Source of the DNA: Albugo candida
Taxonomy: Eukaryota; Oomycota; Peronosporomycetes; Albuginales; Albuginaceae
Assembly (NCBI GenBank): GCA_905220665.1
Contig: CAJNAR010000073.1
Coordinates: forward strand, 1-34,761
Direction of reading: 5' to 3'
DNA: 34,761 bases
Shown: in pieces, positions 24,962-34,456 of the stretch
Layout of the letters: each line of letters begins with the position of its first letter
Position numbering within the stretch: position 1 is the first letter of the stretch
Notes under the pieces: model-generated
The model's database searches: none
Told to the model about the DNA's origin: nothing
Seen by the model: only the letters and a program-made list of their open reading frames with translations
Program-made: the position numbers and the translations under genes

Positions 24962-25607
24962 GACTATCACACAAAGAATGAATGTGCTCCTGACCAGTCT
25001 TGCGAGCTACGACTTCGCTCTTTCTCTTTTATATACCTGACAAAAACCAACAGTCGTTTTCTATATGGACGGTTATGAAACAGCATATTCAAGACTTAAT
25101 GTCCTAACATGTGATAACAAAGGAAAACAAAGTAGCCAAGTGCAACAAACTACTTTGCACAATACACTTGCGTAGAGCAGTTATATAGTTAATTGGATTG
25201 ACTGATGTTTGAGTCTCTATACGAAATCTAGAAAAAGGTCAGACTCGTTCTATTTTATTTGCAGCTATGCATGGGATCACATAACAGATCAGCGCATCTC
25301 CAAGGTCACAAAGACGCGAACATCGTTACACATTTCTTTCCGAAAGGTGACGTGTTTATGAAAGCCTTCTCAGAGAACTTGAGACAGATTGCAGAATTTG
25401 GAAATATTCTAATGCAAGTGGTTTCGCTGGGGTCAATACATGACACCCCAAAACTCACGTTTCCTGGTCCCTAGTGAAAAAGGAAAAACACGATGACTGC
25501 AAACTTGGGATGGTTGAGTGGTCTACGATCAACGTTAGGACATGCTGTGTTCAGAACCATGATTCTCCCACATAACAATACTGCATATTGAAGCATTAAA
25601 CATTTTA
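24962..25607 (+). repeat. Unit 32 (646, chimeric B module)
   Basis: The B anchor is at 25302. Its flank is the first-B type (CAGATCAGCGCATCT), but it continues CCAAGG, AACATCGTTACAC, GAAAGCC and cassette G, exactly as in the second B of unit 35. It is what a 316-base crossover deletion in a unit 35-like parent would give. It has GGTTATGAAAC like units 30 and 35. Confidence 0.95.
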
Positions 25608-26328
25608 GACTATCACACAAAGAATGAATGTGCTCCTGACCAGTCTTGCGAGCTACGACTTCGCTCTTTCTCTTTTATATACCTGACAAAAACCAACAGT
25701 CGTTTTCTATATGGACGGTAATGAAACAGCATATTCAAGACTTAATGTCCTAACATGTGATAACAAAGGAAAACAAAGTAGCCAAGTGCAACAAACTACT
25801 TTGCACAATACACTTGCGTAGAGCAGTTATATAGTTAATTGGATTGACTGATGTTTGAGTCTCTATACGAAATCTAGAAAAAGGTCAGACTCGTTCTATT
25901 TTATTTGCAGCTATGCATGGGATCACATAACAGATCAGCGCACCTTCAAGGTCACAAAGACGCGAACATGGTTACACATTTCTGTCCGAAAGGTGACGTG
26001 TTTATGGAAGCTTTCTCAGAGAACTTGAGACAGATTGCAGAATTTGGAAATATTCTAATGCAAGTGGTTAGCTGGGGTTTATGAAAACCTTCTCAGAGAA
26101 CTTGAGACAGATTGCAGAATTTCAGAATGTTCTTATGCAAGTGGTTTCGCTGGGGTCAATACATGACACTAAAACTCACGTTTCCTGGTCCCTAGTGAAA
26201 AAGGAAAAACACGATGACTGCAAACTTGGGATGGTTGAGTGGTCTACGATCAACGTTAGGACATGCTGTGTTCAGAACCATGATTCTCCCACATAACAAT
26301 ACTGCATATAGAAGCATTAAACATTTTA
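25608..26328 (+). repeat. Unit 33 (721, B with 77-base duplication)
   Basis: The B anchor is at 25948. The duplication spans 26000-26154 with its junction at 26077. It is a copy of unit 30 (TTTCTGTCCG, GCATATAGAAGC) with changes of its own: GCACCTTCAAGG and GACACTAAAAC, the latter a short loss near 26166. Confidence 0.96.
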
Positions 26329-27051
26329 GACTATCACACAAAGAATGAATGTGCTCCTGACCAGTCTTGCGAGCTACGACTTCGCTCTTTCTCTTTTATA
26401 TACCTGACAAAAACCAACAGTCGTTTTCTATATGGACGGTAATGAAACATCATATTCAAGACTTAATGTCCTAACATGTGATAACAAAGGAAAACAAAGT
26501 AGCCAAGTGCAACAAACTACTTTGCACAATACACTTGCGTAGAGCAGTTATATAGTTAATTGGATTGACTGATGTTTGAGTCTCTATACGAAATCTAGAA
26601 AAAGGTCAGACTCGTTCTATTTTATTTGCAGCTATGCATGGGATCACATAACAGATCAGCGCATCTTCAAGGTCACAAAGACGCGAACATGGTTACACAT
26701 TTCTTTCCGAAAGGTGACGTGTTTATGGAAGCTTTCTCAGAGAACTTGAGACAGATTGCAGAATTTGGAAATATTCTAATGCAAGTGGTTAGCTGGGGTT
26801 TATGAAAACCTTCTCAGAGAACTTGAGACAGATTGCAGAATTTCAGAATGTTCTTATGCAAGTGGTTTCGCTGGGGTCAATACATGACACCCCAAAACTC
26901 ACGTTTCCTGGTCCCTAGTGAAAAAGGAAAAACACGATGACTGCAAACTTGGGATGGTTGAGTGGTCTACGATCAACGTTAGGACATGCTGTGTTCAGAA
27001 CCATGATTCTCCCACATTACAATACTGCATATTGAAGCATTAAACATTTTA
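26329..27051 (+). repeat. Unit 34 (723, B with 77-base duplication)
   Basis: The B anchor is at 26669. The duplication spans 26721-26875 with its junction at 26798. It copies unit 31, including CCCACATTACAAT near 27011. Confidence 0.96.
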
Positions 27052-28013
27052 GACTATCACACAAAGAATGAATGTGCTCCTGACCAGTCTTGCGAGCTAC
27101 GACTTCGCTCTTTCTCTTTTATATACCTGACAAAAACCAACAGTCGTTTTCTATATGGACGGTTATGAAACAGCATATTCAAGACTTAATGTCCTAACAT
27201 GTGATAACAAAGGAAAACAAAGTAGCCAAGTGCAACAAACTACTTTGCACAATACACTTGCGTAGAGCAGTTATATAGTTAATTGGATTGACTGATGTTT
27301 GAGTCTCTATACGAAATCTAGAAAAAGGTCAGACTCGTTCTATTTTATTTGCAGCTATGCATGGGATCACATAACAGATCAGCGCATCTTCAAGGTCACA
27401 AAGACGCGAACATGGTTACACATTTCTTTCCGAAAGGTGACGTGTTTATGGAAGCTTTCTCAGAGAACTTGAGACAGATTGCAGAATTTGGAAATATTCT
27501 AATGCAAGTGGTTAGCTGGGGTTTATGAAAGCCTTCTCAGAGAACTTGAGACAGATTGCAGAATTTCAGAATGTTCTTATGCAAGTGGTTTCGCTGGAGT
27601 CAATAGATGACACCCCAAAACTCACGTTTCCTGGTCCCTAGTGAAAAAGGAAAAACACGATGACTGCAAACTTGGGATGGTCGAGTGGAATAGATTATCG
27701 GATCTCCAAGGTCACAAAGACGCGAACATCGTTACACATTTCTTTCCGAAAGGTGACGTGTTTATGAAAGCCTTCTCAGAGAACTTGAGACAGATTGCAG
27801 AATTTGGAAATATTCTAATGCAAGTGGTTTCGCTGGGGTCAATACATGACACCCCAAAACTCACGTTTCCTGGTCCCTAGTGAAAAAGGAAAAACACGAT
27901 GACTGCAAACTTGGGATGGTTGAGTGGTCTACGATCAACGTTAGGACATGCTGTGTTCAGAACCATGATTCTCCCACATAACAATACTGCATATTGAAGC
28001 ATTAAACATTTTA
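27052..28013 (+). repeat. Unit 35 (962, duplicated B plus a second B)
   Basis: B anchors are at 27392 and 27708, 316 apart (239 + 77). The first B has the 77-base duplication (27444-27598, junction 27521) and the changes GCTGGAGTCAATAGATG. The second has cassette G with GAAAGCC. This is the rightmost 77-base duplication. Confidence 0.96.
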
Positions 28014-28659
28014 GACTATCACACAAAGAATGAATGTGCTCCTGACCAGTCTTGCGAGCTACGACTTCGCTCTTTCTCTTTTATATACCTGACAAAAACC
28101 AACAGTCGTTTTCTATATGGACGGTAATGAAACATCATATTCAAGACTTAATGTCCTAACATGTGATAACAAAGGAAAACAAAGTAGCCAAGTGCAACAA
28201 ACTACTTTGCACAATACACTTGCGTAGAGCAGTTATATAGTTAATTGGATTGACTGATGTTTGAGTCTCTATACGAAATCTAGAAAAAGGTCAGACTCGT
28301 TCTATTTTATTTGCAGCTATGCATGGGATCACATAACAGATCAGCGCATCTTCAAGGTCACAAAGACGCGAACATGGTTACACATTTCTTTTCGAAAGGT
28401 GACGTGTTTATGAAAGCCTTCTCAGAGAACTTGAGACAGATTGCAGAATTTCAGATTGTTCTTATGCAAGTGGTTTCGCTGGGGTCAATACATGACACCC
28501 CAAAACTCATGTTTCCTGGTCCCTAGTGAAAAAGGAAAAACACGATGACTGCAAACTTGGGATGGTTGAGTGGTCTACGATCAACGTTAGGACATGCTGT
28601 GTTCAGAACCATGATTCTCCCACATAACAATACTGCATATTGAAGCATTAAACATTTTA
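28014..28659 (+). repeat. Unit 36 (646, one B module)
   Basis: The B anchor is at 28354 and the cassette is I. It is the first unit of the homogeneous right-hand region. B ends with CTCATGTTTCC. Confidence 0.95.
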
Positions 28660-28724
28660 GACTATCACACAAAGAATGAATGTGCTCCTGACCAGTCTTG
28701 CGAGCTACGACTTCGCTCTTTCTC

Positions 28725-28733
28725 TTTTATATA
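28725..28733 (+). promoter_or_regulatory. TATA-like box, recurring in nearly every unit
   Basis: TTTTATATA follows a pyrimidine run and is kept in nearly all units; unit 6 has CTATTATATA. CCAACAGTCG lies about 26 bases downstream, with CAGT resembling an arthropod-type initiator. The spacing is slightly short for a standard core promoter. That it acts as a promoter is inference from sequence alone. Confidence 0.25.
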
Positions 28734-28825
28734 CCTGACAAAAACCAACAGTCGTTTACTATATGGACGGTAATGAAACATCATATTCAAGACTTAATGT
28801 CCTAACATGTGATAACAAAGGAAAA

Positions 28826-28855
28826 CAAAGTAGCCAAGTGCAACAAACTACTTTG
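28826..28855 (+). other. 30-base stem-loop in the left block
   Basis: CAAAGTAG and CTACTTTG form a perfect eight-base stem around a 14-base loop. A competing six-base stem, GTGCAA with TTGCAC, overlaps it. Most units keep it (2579-2608 in unit 4). It is broken in units 2, 3, 7 and 8, all in the varied left third. Confidence 0.5.
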
Positions 28856-28945
28856 CACAATACACTTGCGTAGAGCAGTTATATAGTTAATTGTATTGAC
28901 TGATGTTTGAGTCTCTATACGAAATCTAGAAAAAGGTCAGACTCG

Positions 28946-28962
28946 TTCTATTTTATTTGCAG
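28946..28962 (+). promoter_or_regulatory. 3' splice-site-like tract, recurring
   Basis: A T-rich run ending TTTGCAG lies just before the ORF start and is kept with little change in nearly every unit. A TATTTAATTTGCAG variant occurs in unit 9. No strong donor is evident upstream; ACGGTAATG is the best candidate and is changed to GGTTATG in six units. Splicing is not shown by the sequence. Confidence 0.25.
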
Positions 28963-28968
28963 CTATGC

Positions 28969-29172
28969 ATGGGATCACATAACAGATCAGCGCATCTTCA
29001 AGGTCACAAAGACGCGAACATGGTTACACATTTCTTTTCGAAAGGTGACGTGTTTATGAAAGCCTTCTCAGAGAACTTGAGACAGATTGCAGAATTTCAG
29101 AATGTTCTTATGCAAGTGGTTTCGCTGGGGTCAATACATGACACCCCAAAACTCATGTTTCCTGGTCCCTAG
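28969..29172 (+). other. Recurring 67-codon ORF of the B module (not called a gene)
   Basis: From the ATG in CTATGCATGGG the frame runs 67 codons to TAG in GGTCCCTAG. Most first-B modules keep it. Residues from about 32 to 55 (start VFMKAFSENL) have hydrophobics spaced three or four apart, as in an amphipathic helix. I do not recognise the sequence. Against coding: 239 is not a multiple of three, the 77-base insertion introduces stops, and units 8, 25 and 28 are frameshifted. It may be a decayed exon. Confidence 0.35.
28998..29006 (+). promoter_or_regulatory. TCAAGGTCA, match to an extended nuclear-receptor half-site
   Basis: TCAAGGTCA matches the consensus for monomer-binding NR5A and ERR-type receptors, and it starts nearly every first B. 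Later B modules mostly have CCAAGGTCA, also a permitted form. A TGACGTG bZIP-like core lies 40 bases downstream (29046-29052). Short motifs occur by chance, and repetition only multiplies one instance. Confidence 0.2.
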
Positions 29173-29292
29173 TGAAAAAGGAAAAACACGATGACTGCAA
29201 ACTTGGGATGGTTGAGTGGTCTACGATCAACGTTAGGACATGCTGTGTTCAGAACCATGATTCTCCCACATAACAATACTGCATATTGAAGC

Positions 29293-29298
29293 ATTAAA
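29293..29298 (+). promoter_or_regulatory. ATTAAA, poly(A)-signal-like, recurring
   Basis: ATTAAA in the tail is followed about 40 bases later by GAATGTGCTCCTG, an order like a poly(A) signal and its GT-rich downstream element. It is ATTCAA in units 12, 39, 41 and 43. Function is inferred. Confidence 0.22.
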
Positions 29299-29305
29299 CA
29301 TTTTA

Positions 29306-29951
29306 GACTATCACACAAAGAATGAATGTGCTCCTGACCAGTCTTGCGAGCTACGACTTCGCTCTTTCTCTTTTATATACCTGACAAAAACCAACAGTCG
29401 TTTTCTATATGGACGGTAATGAAACATCATATTCAAGACTTAATGTCCTAACATGTGATAACAAAGGAGAACAAAGTAGCCAAGTGCAACAAACTACTTT
29501 GCACAATACACTTGCGTAGAGCAGTTATATAGTTAATTGGATTGACTGATGTTTGAGTCTCTATACGAAATCTAGAAAAAGGTCAGACTCGTTCTATTTT
29601 ATTTGCAGCTATGCATGGGATCACATAACAGATCAGCGCATCTTCAAGGTCACAAAGACGCGAACATGGTTACACATTTCTTTTCGAAAGGTGACGTGTT
29701 TATGAAAGCCTTCTCAGAGAACTTGAGACAGATTGCAGAATTTGGAAATATTCTAATGCAAGTGGTTTCGCTGGGGTCAATACATGACACCCCAAAACTC
29801 ACGTTTCCTGGTCTCTAGTGAAAAAGGAAAAACACGATGACTGCAAACTTGGGATGGTTGAGTGGTCTACGATCAACGTTAGGACATGCTGTGTTCAGAA
29901 CCATGATTCTCCCACATAACAATACTGCATATTGAAGCATTAAACATTTTA
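29306..29951 (+). repeat. Unit 38 (646, one B module)
   Basis: The B anchor is at 29646 and cassette G is combined with GAAAGCC. The usual GGTCCCTAG at the ORF end is GGTCTCTAG near 29811. The left block has AAGGAGAAC. Confidence 0.95.
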
Positions 29952-30596
29952 GACTATCACACAAAGAATGAATGTGCTCCTGACCAGTCTTGCGAGCTAC
30001 GACTTCGCTCTTTCTCTTTTATATACCTGACAAAAACCAACAGTCGTTTTCTATATGGACGGTAATGAAACAGCATATTCAAGACTTAATGTCCTAACAT
30101 GTGATAACAAAGGAAAACAAAGTAGCCAAGTGCAACAAACTACTTTGCACAATACACTTGCGTAGAGCAGTTATATTGTTAATTGGATTGTCTGATGTTT
30201 GAGTCTCTATACGAAATCTAGAAAAAGGTCAGACTCGTTCTATTTTATTTGCAGCTATGCATGGGATCACATAACAGATCAGCGCATCTTCAAGGTCACA
30301 AAGACGCGAACATGCTTACACATTTCTTTTCGAAAGGTGACGTGTTTATGGAAGCTTTCTCAGAGAACTTGACACAGATTGCAGAATTTGGAAATATTCT
30401 AATGCAAGTGGTTTCGCTGGGGTCAATACATGACATCTCAAACTCACGTTTCCTGGTCCGTAGTGAAAAAGGAAAAACACGATGACTGCAAACTTGGGAT
30501 GGTTGAGTGGTCTACGATCAACGTTAGGACATGCTGTGTTCAGAACCATGATTCTCCCATATAACAATACTGCATATTGAAGCATTCAACATTTTA
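29952..30596 (+). repeat. Unit 39 (645, one B module)
   Basis: The B anchor is at 30292 and the cassette is G. It has a private family signature: ACATGCTTACAC, CTTGACACAG, GGTCCGTAG, CCCATATAAC and ATTCAACA. The left block is a hybrid (TATTGTTAATTGG). Confidence 0.95.
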
Positions 30597-31242
30597 GACT
30601 ATCACACAAAGAATGAATGTGCTCCTGACCAGTCTTGCGAGCTACGACTTCGCTCTTTCTCTTTTATATACCTGACAAAAACCAACAGTCGTTTACTATA
30701 TGGACGGTAATGAAACATCATATTCAAGACTTAATGTCCTAACATGTGATAACAAAGGAAAACAAAGTAGCCAAGTGCAACAAACTACTTTGCACAATAC
30801 ACTTGCGTAGAGCAGTTATATAGTTAATTGTATTGACTGATGTTTGAGTCTCTATACGAAATCTAGAAAAAGGTCAGACTCGTTCTATTTTATTTGCAGC
30901 TATGCATGGGATCACATAACAGATCAGCGCATCTTCAAGGTCACAAAGACGCGAACATGGTTACACATTTCTTTCCGAAAGGTGACGTGTTTATGAAAGC
31001 CTTCTCAGAGAACTTGAGACAGATTGCAGAATTTCAGAATGTTCTTATGCAAGTGGTTTCGCTGGGGTCAATACATGACACCCCAAAACTCATGTTTCCT
31101 GGTCCCTAGTGAAAAAGGAAAAACACGATGACTGCAAACTTGGGATGGTTGAGTGGTCTACGATCAACGTTAGGACATGCTGTGTTCAGAATCATGATTC
31201 TCCCACATAACAATACTGCATATTGAAGCATTAAACATTTTA
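30597..31242 (+). repeat. Unit 40 (646, one B module)
   Basis: The B anchor is at 30937 and the cassette is Q with TTTCCGAAAGG. It shares GTTTACTATATGG and AATTGTATTGAC with unit 37. AGAATCATGATTC near 31188 is private. Confidence 0.95.
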
Positions 31243-31886
31243 GACTATCACACAAAGAATGAATGTGCTCCTGACCAGTCTTGCGAGCTACGACTTCGCT
31301 CTTTCTCTTTTATATACCTGACAAAAACCAACAGTCGTTTTCTATATGGACGGTAATGAAACAGCATATTCAAGACTTAATGTCCTAACATGTGATAACA
31401 AAGGAGAACAAAGTAGCCAAGTGCAACAAACTACTTTGCACAATACACTTGCGTAGAGCAGTTATATAGTTAATTGGATTGACTGATGTTTGAGTCTCTA
31501 TACGAAATCTAGAAAAGGTCAGACTCGTTCTATTTTATTTGCAGCTATGCATGGGATCACATAACAGATCAGCGCATCTTCAAGGTCACAAAGACGCGAA
31601 CATGGTTACACATTTCTTTTCGAAAGGTGACGTGTTTATGAAAGCCTTCTCAGAGAACTTGACACAGATTGCAGAATTTGGAAATATTCTAATGCAAGTG
31701 GTTTCGCTGGGGTCAATACATGACATCTCAAACTCACGTTTCCTGGTCCGTAGTGAAAAAGGAAAAACACGATGACTGCAAACTTGGGATGGTTGAGTGG
31801 TCTACGATCAACGTTAGGACATGCTGTGTTCAGAACCATGATTCTCCCATATAACAATACTGCATATTGAAGCATTCAACATTTTA
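31243..31886 (+). repeat. Unit 41 (644, one B module)
   Basis: The B anchor is at 31582 and cassette G is combined with GAAAGCC. It has the unit 39 signature (CTTGACACAG, GGTCCGTAG, CCCATATAAC, ATTCAACA), 1290 bases downstream of it, but ACATGGTTACAC rather than ACATGCTTACAC. Confidence 0.95.
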
Positions 31887-32531
31887 GACTATCACACAAA
31901 GAATGAATGTGCTCCTGACCAGTCTTGCGAGCTACGACTTCGCTCTTTCTCTTTTATATACCTGACAAAAACCAACAGTCGTTTTCTATATGGACGGTAA
32001 TGAAACAGCATATTCAAGACTTAATGTCCTAACATGTGATAACAAAGGAAAACAAAGTAGCCAAGTGCAACAAACTACTTTGCACAATACACTTGCGTAG
32101 AGCAGTTATATAGTTAATTGGATTGACTGATGTTTGAGTCTCTATACGAAATCTAGAAATAGGTCAGACTCGTTCTATTTTATTTGCAGCTATGCTATGG
32201 GATCACATAACAGATCAGCGCATCTTCAAGGTCACAAAGACGCGAACATGGTTACACATTTCTTTTCGAAAGGTGACGTGTTTATGAAAGCCTTCTCAGA
32301 GAACTTGAGACAGATTGCAGAATTTCAGAATGTTCTTATGCAAGTGGTTAGCTGGGGTCAATACATGACACCCCAAAACTCATGTTTCCTGGTCCCTAGT
32401 GAAAAAGGAAAACACGATGACTGCAAACTTGGGATGGTTGAGTGGTCTACGATCAACGTTAGGACATGCTGTGTTCAGAACCATGATTCTCCCACATAAC
32501 AATACTGCATATTGAAGCATTAAGCAGTTTA
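31887..32531 (+). repeat. Unit 42 (645, one B module)
   Basis: The B anchor is at 32228 and the cassette is Q. CTATGCTATGGG near 32191 has an inserted T, and GTTAGCTGGGG near 32347 is the shorter form. Together they keep the longest frame in the window open (32134-32499, 121 codons). The tail ends ATTAAGCAG. Confidence 0.95.
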
Positions 32532-33176
32532 GACTATCACACAAAGAATGAATGTGCTCCTGACCAGTCTTGCGAGCTACGACTTCGCTCTTTCTCTTTT
32601 ATATACCTGACAAAAACCAACAGTCGTTTTCTATATGGACGGTTATGAAACAGCATATTCAAGACTTAATGTCCTAACATGTGATAAACAAGGAAACAAA
32701 GTAGCCAAGTGCAACAAACTACTTTGCACAATACACTTGCGTAGAGCAGTTATATAGTTAATTGGATTGACTGATGTTTGAGTCTCTATACGAAATCTAG
32801 AAAAAGGTCAGACTCGTTCTATTTTATTTGCAGCTATGCATGGGATCACATAACAGATCAGCGCATCTTCAAGGTCACAAAGACGCGAACATGCTTACAC
32901 ATTTCTTTTCGAAAGGTGACGTGTTTATGGAAGCTTTCTCAGAGAACTTGACACAGATTGCAGAATTTGGAAATATTCTAATGCAAGTGGTTTCGCTGGG
33001 GTCAATACATGACATCTCAAACTCACGTTTCCTGGTCCCTAGTGAAAAAGGAAAAACACGATGACTGCAAACTTGGGATGGTTGAGTGGTCTACGATCAA
33101 CGTCTAGGACATGCTGTGTTCAGAACCATGATTCTCCCATATAACAATACTGCATATTGAAGCATTCAACATTTTA
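32532..33176 (+). repeat. Unit 43 (645, one B module)
   Basis: The B anchor is at 32871 and the cassette is G. It has the unit 39 signature, except that GGTCCCTAG is kept. CAACGTCTAGGAC near 33099 has an extra C. The left block has GGTTATGAAAC. Confidence 0.95.
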
Positions 33177-33819
33177 GACTATCACACAAAGAATGAATGT
33201 GCTCCTGACCAGTCTTGCGAGCTACGACTTCGCTCTTTCTTTTATATACCTGACAAAAACCAACAGTCGTTTTCTATATGGACGGTAATGAAACATGATA
33301 TTCAAGACTTAATGTCCTAACATGTGATAAACAAGGAGAACAAAGTAGCCAAGTGCAACAAACTACTTTGCACAATACACTTGCGTAGAGCAGTTATATT
33401 GTTAATTGGATTGACTGATGTTTGAGTCTCTATACGAAATCTAGAAAAAGGTCAGACTCGTTCTATTTTATTTGCAGCTATGCATGGGATCACATAACAG
33501 ATCAGCGCATCTTCAAGGTCACAAAGACGCGAACATGCTTACACATTTCTTTTCGAAAGGTGACGTGTTTATGGAAGCTTTCTCAGAGAACTTGACACAG
33601 ATTGCAGAATTTGGAAATATTCTAATGCAAGTGGTTTCGCTGGGGTCAATACATGACATCTCAAACTCACGTTTCCTGGTCCGTAGTGAAAAAGGAAAAA
33701 CACGATGACTGCAAACTTGGGATGGTTGAGTGGTCTACGATCAACGTTAGGACATGCTGTGTTCAGAACCATGATTCTCCCACATAACAATACTGCATAT
33801 TGAAGCATTAAACATTTTA
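33177..33819 (+). repeat. Unit 44 (643, one B module)
   Basis: The B anchor is at 33515 and the cassette is G. It has the unit 39 signature in B (ACATGCTTACAC, CTTGACACAG, GGTCCGTAG), but the tail is standard CCCACATAAC and ATTAAACA. This places a crossover between B and the tail. CTCTTTCTTTTATAT has lost CT. Confidence 0.95.
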
Positions 33820-34456
33820 GACTATCACAAAAAGAATGAATGTGCTCCTGACCAGTCTTGCGAGCTACGACTTCGCTCTTTCTCTTTTATATACCTGACA
33901 AAAACCAACAGTCGTTTTCTATATGGACGGTAATGAAACATCATATTAATGTCCTAACATGTGATAAACAAGGAAAACAAAGTAGCCAAGTGCAAAAAAC
34001 TACTTTGCACAATACACTTGCGTAGAGCAGTTATATAGTTAATTGGATTGACTGATGTTTGAGTCTCTATACGAAATCTAGAAAAAGGTCAGACTCGTTC
34101 TATTTTATTTGCAGCTATGCATGGGATCACATAACAGATCAGCGCATCTTCAAGGTCACAAAGACGCGAACATGGTTACACATTTCTTTTCGAAAGGTGA
34201 CGTGTTTATGAAAGCCTTCTCAGAGAACTTGAGACAGATTGCAGAATTTCAGAATGTTCTTATGCAAGTGGTTTTGCTGGGGTCAATACATGACACCCCA
34301 AAACTCACGTTTCCTGGTCCCTAGTGAAAAAGAAAAACACGATGACTGCAAACTTGGGATGGTTGAGTGGTCTACGATAAACGTTAGGACATGCTGTGTT
34401 CAGAACCATGATTCTCCCACATAACAATACTGCATATTGAAGCATTAAACATTTTA
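33820..34456 (+). repeat. Unit 45 (637, one B module)
   Basis: The B anchor is at 34152 and the cassette is Q. The left block lost eight bases (CATATTAATGTCC near 33942 instead of CATATTCAAGACTTAATG). GTGGTTTTGCTGG near 34268 changes the usual TTTCGCTGG. Confidence 0.95.

Larger units (their letters stand above)
15809..27598 (+). repeat. Region carrying eleven identical-breakpoint 77-base duplications
   Basis: Each duplication joins AGCTGGG to GTTTATGAAA, exactly 77 bases after the first GTTTATGG. Junction positions are 15886, 17494, 19101, 19823, 21893, 23262, 23985, 24708, 26077, 26798 and 27521. The first copy always has cassette G with GTTAGCTGG. The second always has Q (I in unit 23) with GTTTCGCTGG. 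A single founding event, then spread, is the simplest reading. Confidence 0.95.
23516..28013 (+). repeat. Trimeric higher-order repeat, period about 2090
   Basis: Units 30-31-32 are repeated as 33-34-35. Private marks fall at constant offset: TTTCTGTCCG, GCATATAGAAGC (24214 and 26304) and CCCACATTACAAT (24921 and 27011). The third members differ by 316 bases, one B plus the 77-base duplication. Confidence 0.93.
28660..29305 (+). repeat. Unit 37 (646, one B module, near-consensus)
   Basis: The B anchor is at 29000 and the cassette is Q. Left-block marks GTTTACTATATGG near 28755 and AATTGTATTGAC near 28889 both recur in unit 40, exactly 1937 bases away. Motif positions below are given on this unit. 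Confidence 0.95.
29952..33819 (+). repeat. Dimeric higher-order pattern, period about 1290
   Basis: CTTGACACAG occurs near 30368, 31658, 32947 and 33591 (steps about 1290, 1289 and 644). Units 39, 41, 43 and 44 share this family signature, while units 40 and 42 in between carry Q cassettes and standard GAGACAG. Confidence 0.85.

Noticed and set aside
28660..29305. Pol III internal promoter, tRNA or 5S-like gene in each unit
   Set aside because: No convincing B box (GGTTCGA-type) or cloverleaf pairing was found on either strand by eye.
28660..29305. Centromere CENP-B-box-like motif
   Set aside because: CTTTCCGAAAGG and TTTTCGAAAGG look slightly similar but lack the required TTCG...A..CGGG arrangement.
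4402..33808. Reverse-strand ORFs (for example 4402-4665, 6443-6709 and 30346-30585)
   Set aside because: They appear only where small indels happen to open the antisense frame, and they have no consistent start or end between units.
249..34424. The many 60-121-codon forward ORFs as separate genes
   Set aside because: They are copies of one repeat read in different frames. Many start at TTG or GTG, the module length is not a multiple of three, and no recognised domain or consistent long frame exists.
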